From CAZART01 sp964487555 (GTDB taxonomy: Bacteria > Bacteroidota > Rhodothermia > Rhodothermales > VXPQ01): a stretch of DNA of 22,581 nucleotides. This document shows positions 22,343-22,581 of the stretch, in pieces. Numbering within the stretch: the stretch's first letter is position 1; each line of letters begins with the position of its first letter. The stretch is from positions 1 to 22,581 of the forward strand of contig CAZART010000088.1 in assembly GCA_964487555.1 (NCBI GenBank), in the 5' to 3' direction. Under the pieces are notes generated by a model. That model had not been told where the DNA came from. It ran no database searches and worked only from the letters and a program-made list of their open reading frames with translations. The position numbers were made by a program, and so were the translations under genes.

Positions 22343-22581
22343 GTCCTAATATAGGCATGCTGATAGTTAGGCCCGAAACCGACCGACCGATCACCGGCCG
22401 ATCAACCGCATTCACCGTCCGGCTACGAACGAGATGAGTAGACGCCGCCGTTTTCGTTGAGCGCATTACTAGCTCAGTACATCATTTCGTAAGTACGGTA
22501 ACACAGTAGGCCGGTCGATGCGCGCGCTCCGCTAGGCGCGTTGACGAGTAAAAGCGGAGCTATTGCGAGGAAACGGCACGA
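22343..22581. other. Non-coding right end, upstream of the glycosidase-like gene
   Basis: No convincing gene is visible in these 239 bases; open frames touching the right edge are under 40 codons. It should hold the promoter of the glycosidase/lyase pair, but no TAnnTTTG-type box was found. CCTAATATAGG, 3-13 bases before the start codon, is a short palindrome. GCTCCGCT (22526-22533) and AGCGGAGC (22553-22560) are a perfect 8-bp inverted repeat around 19 bases, possibly the end structure of a transcript or a regulator site. Neither of the two LacI operator patterns occurs here. Confidence 0.5.

Noticed and set aside
1..22581. Mobile element, CRISPR, tRNA or phage origin for the island
   Set aside because: No transposase, integrase, terminal repeats, spacer-repeat arrays or tRNA-like cloverleaf were seen. 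The only sign of rearrangement is the lacI fragment.

Overview
The window looks like a carbohydrate-catabolism island from a moderately GC-rich (roughly 58-60%, estimated by eye) marine-type bacterium of the Bacteroidota/Rhodothermota group. The evidence is mixed. Several upstream regions carry TTG-N20/21-TAnnTTTG-like promoters typical of that group. Shine-Dalgarno sequences are mostly weak, and many exported proteins have lipoprotein signals. The gene mix (S1 sulfatases, PVC-type haem dehydrogenase, heparinase-like lyase, several LacI regulators) is also common in Planctomycetota, so the taxonomic call is an inference. No SusC/SusD pair, rRNA, tRNA, CRISPR array, phage gene or transposase is visible.

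Layout. (1) 1-6535, minus strand: a five-gene operon transcribed right to left. It holds an L-fucose/L-arabinose-isomerase-like enzyme, an RbsA-type ABC ATPase, an RbsC-type permease, an RbsB-type lipoprotein binding protein, and a lipoprotein resembling DUF6786 that runs off the left edge. A promoter with an overlapping LacI-type palindrome lies just upstream. (2) 6655-10880, minus strand: sulfatase, LacI regulator 1, second sulfatase. (3) 10881-12486: a divergent control region, LacI regulator 2 on the plus strand, a strong intrinsic terminator, then a second palindrome beside a promoter-like box. (4) 12487-15842, plus strand: a tight three-gene operon of an NAD-dependent epimerase-like SDR, a DHDPS-family lyase and an Nramp-fold transporter that lacks the metal-binding motifs. 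(5) 15894-22342, minus strand: TIM-barrel glycoside-hydrolase-like protein, heparinase II/III-like lyase, a decayed third LacI gene on the opposite strand, and a large PVC-type dehydrogenase/cytochrome c lipoprotein.

How it may work together (inference): the exported lyase, glycosidase and two formylglycine sulfatases would break down a sulfated polysaccharide. The ABC transporter would import a released monosaccharide for the isomerase. The SDR/DHDPS/Nramp-like cassette would handle an oxidised or deoxy sugar-acid product. Two different palindrome types, each occurring twice beside the LacI genes and operons, suggest two local regulators dividing the island: TGnTAnCCTTAnCA (LacI 1 and the isomerase/ABC operon) and TTCGyGTGAA (LacI 2, sulfatase 2 and the SDR operon). 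The best candidates for something undescribed are the Nramp-like transporter cassette and this two-regulator layout.
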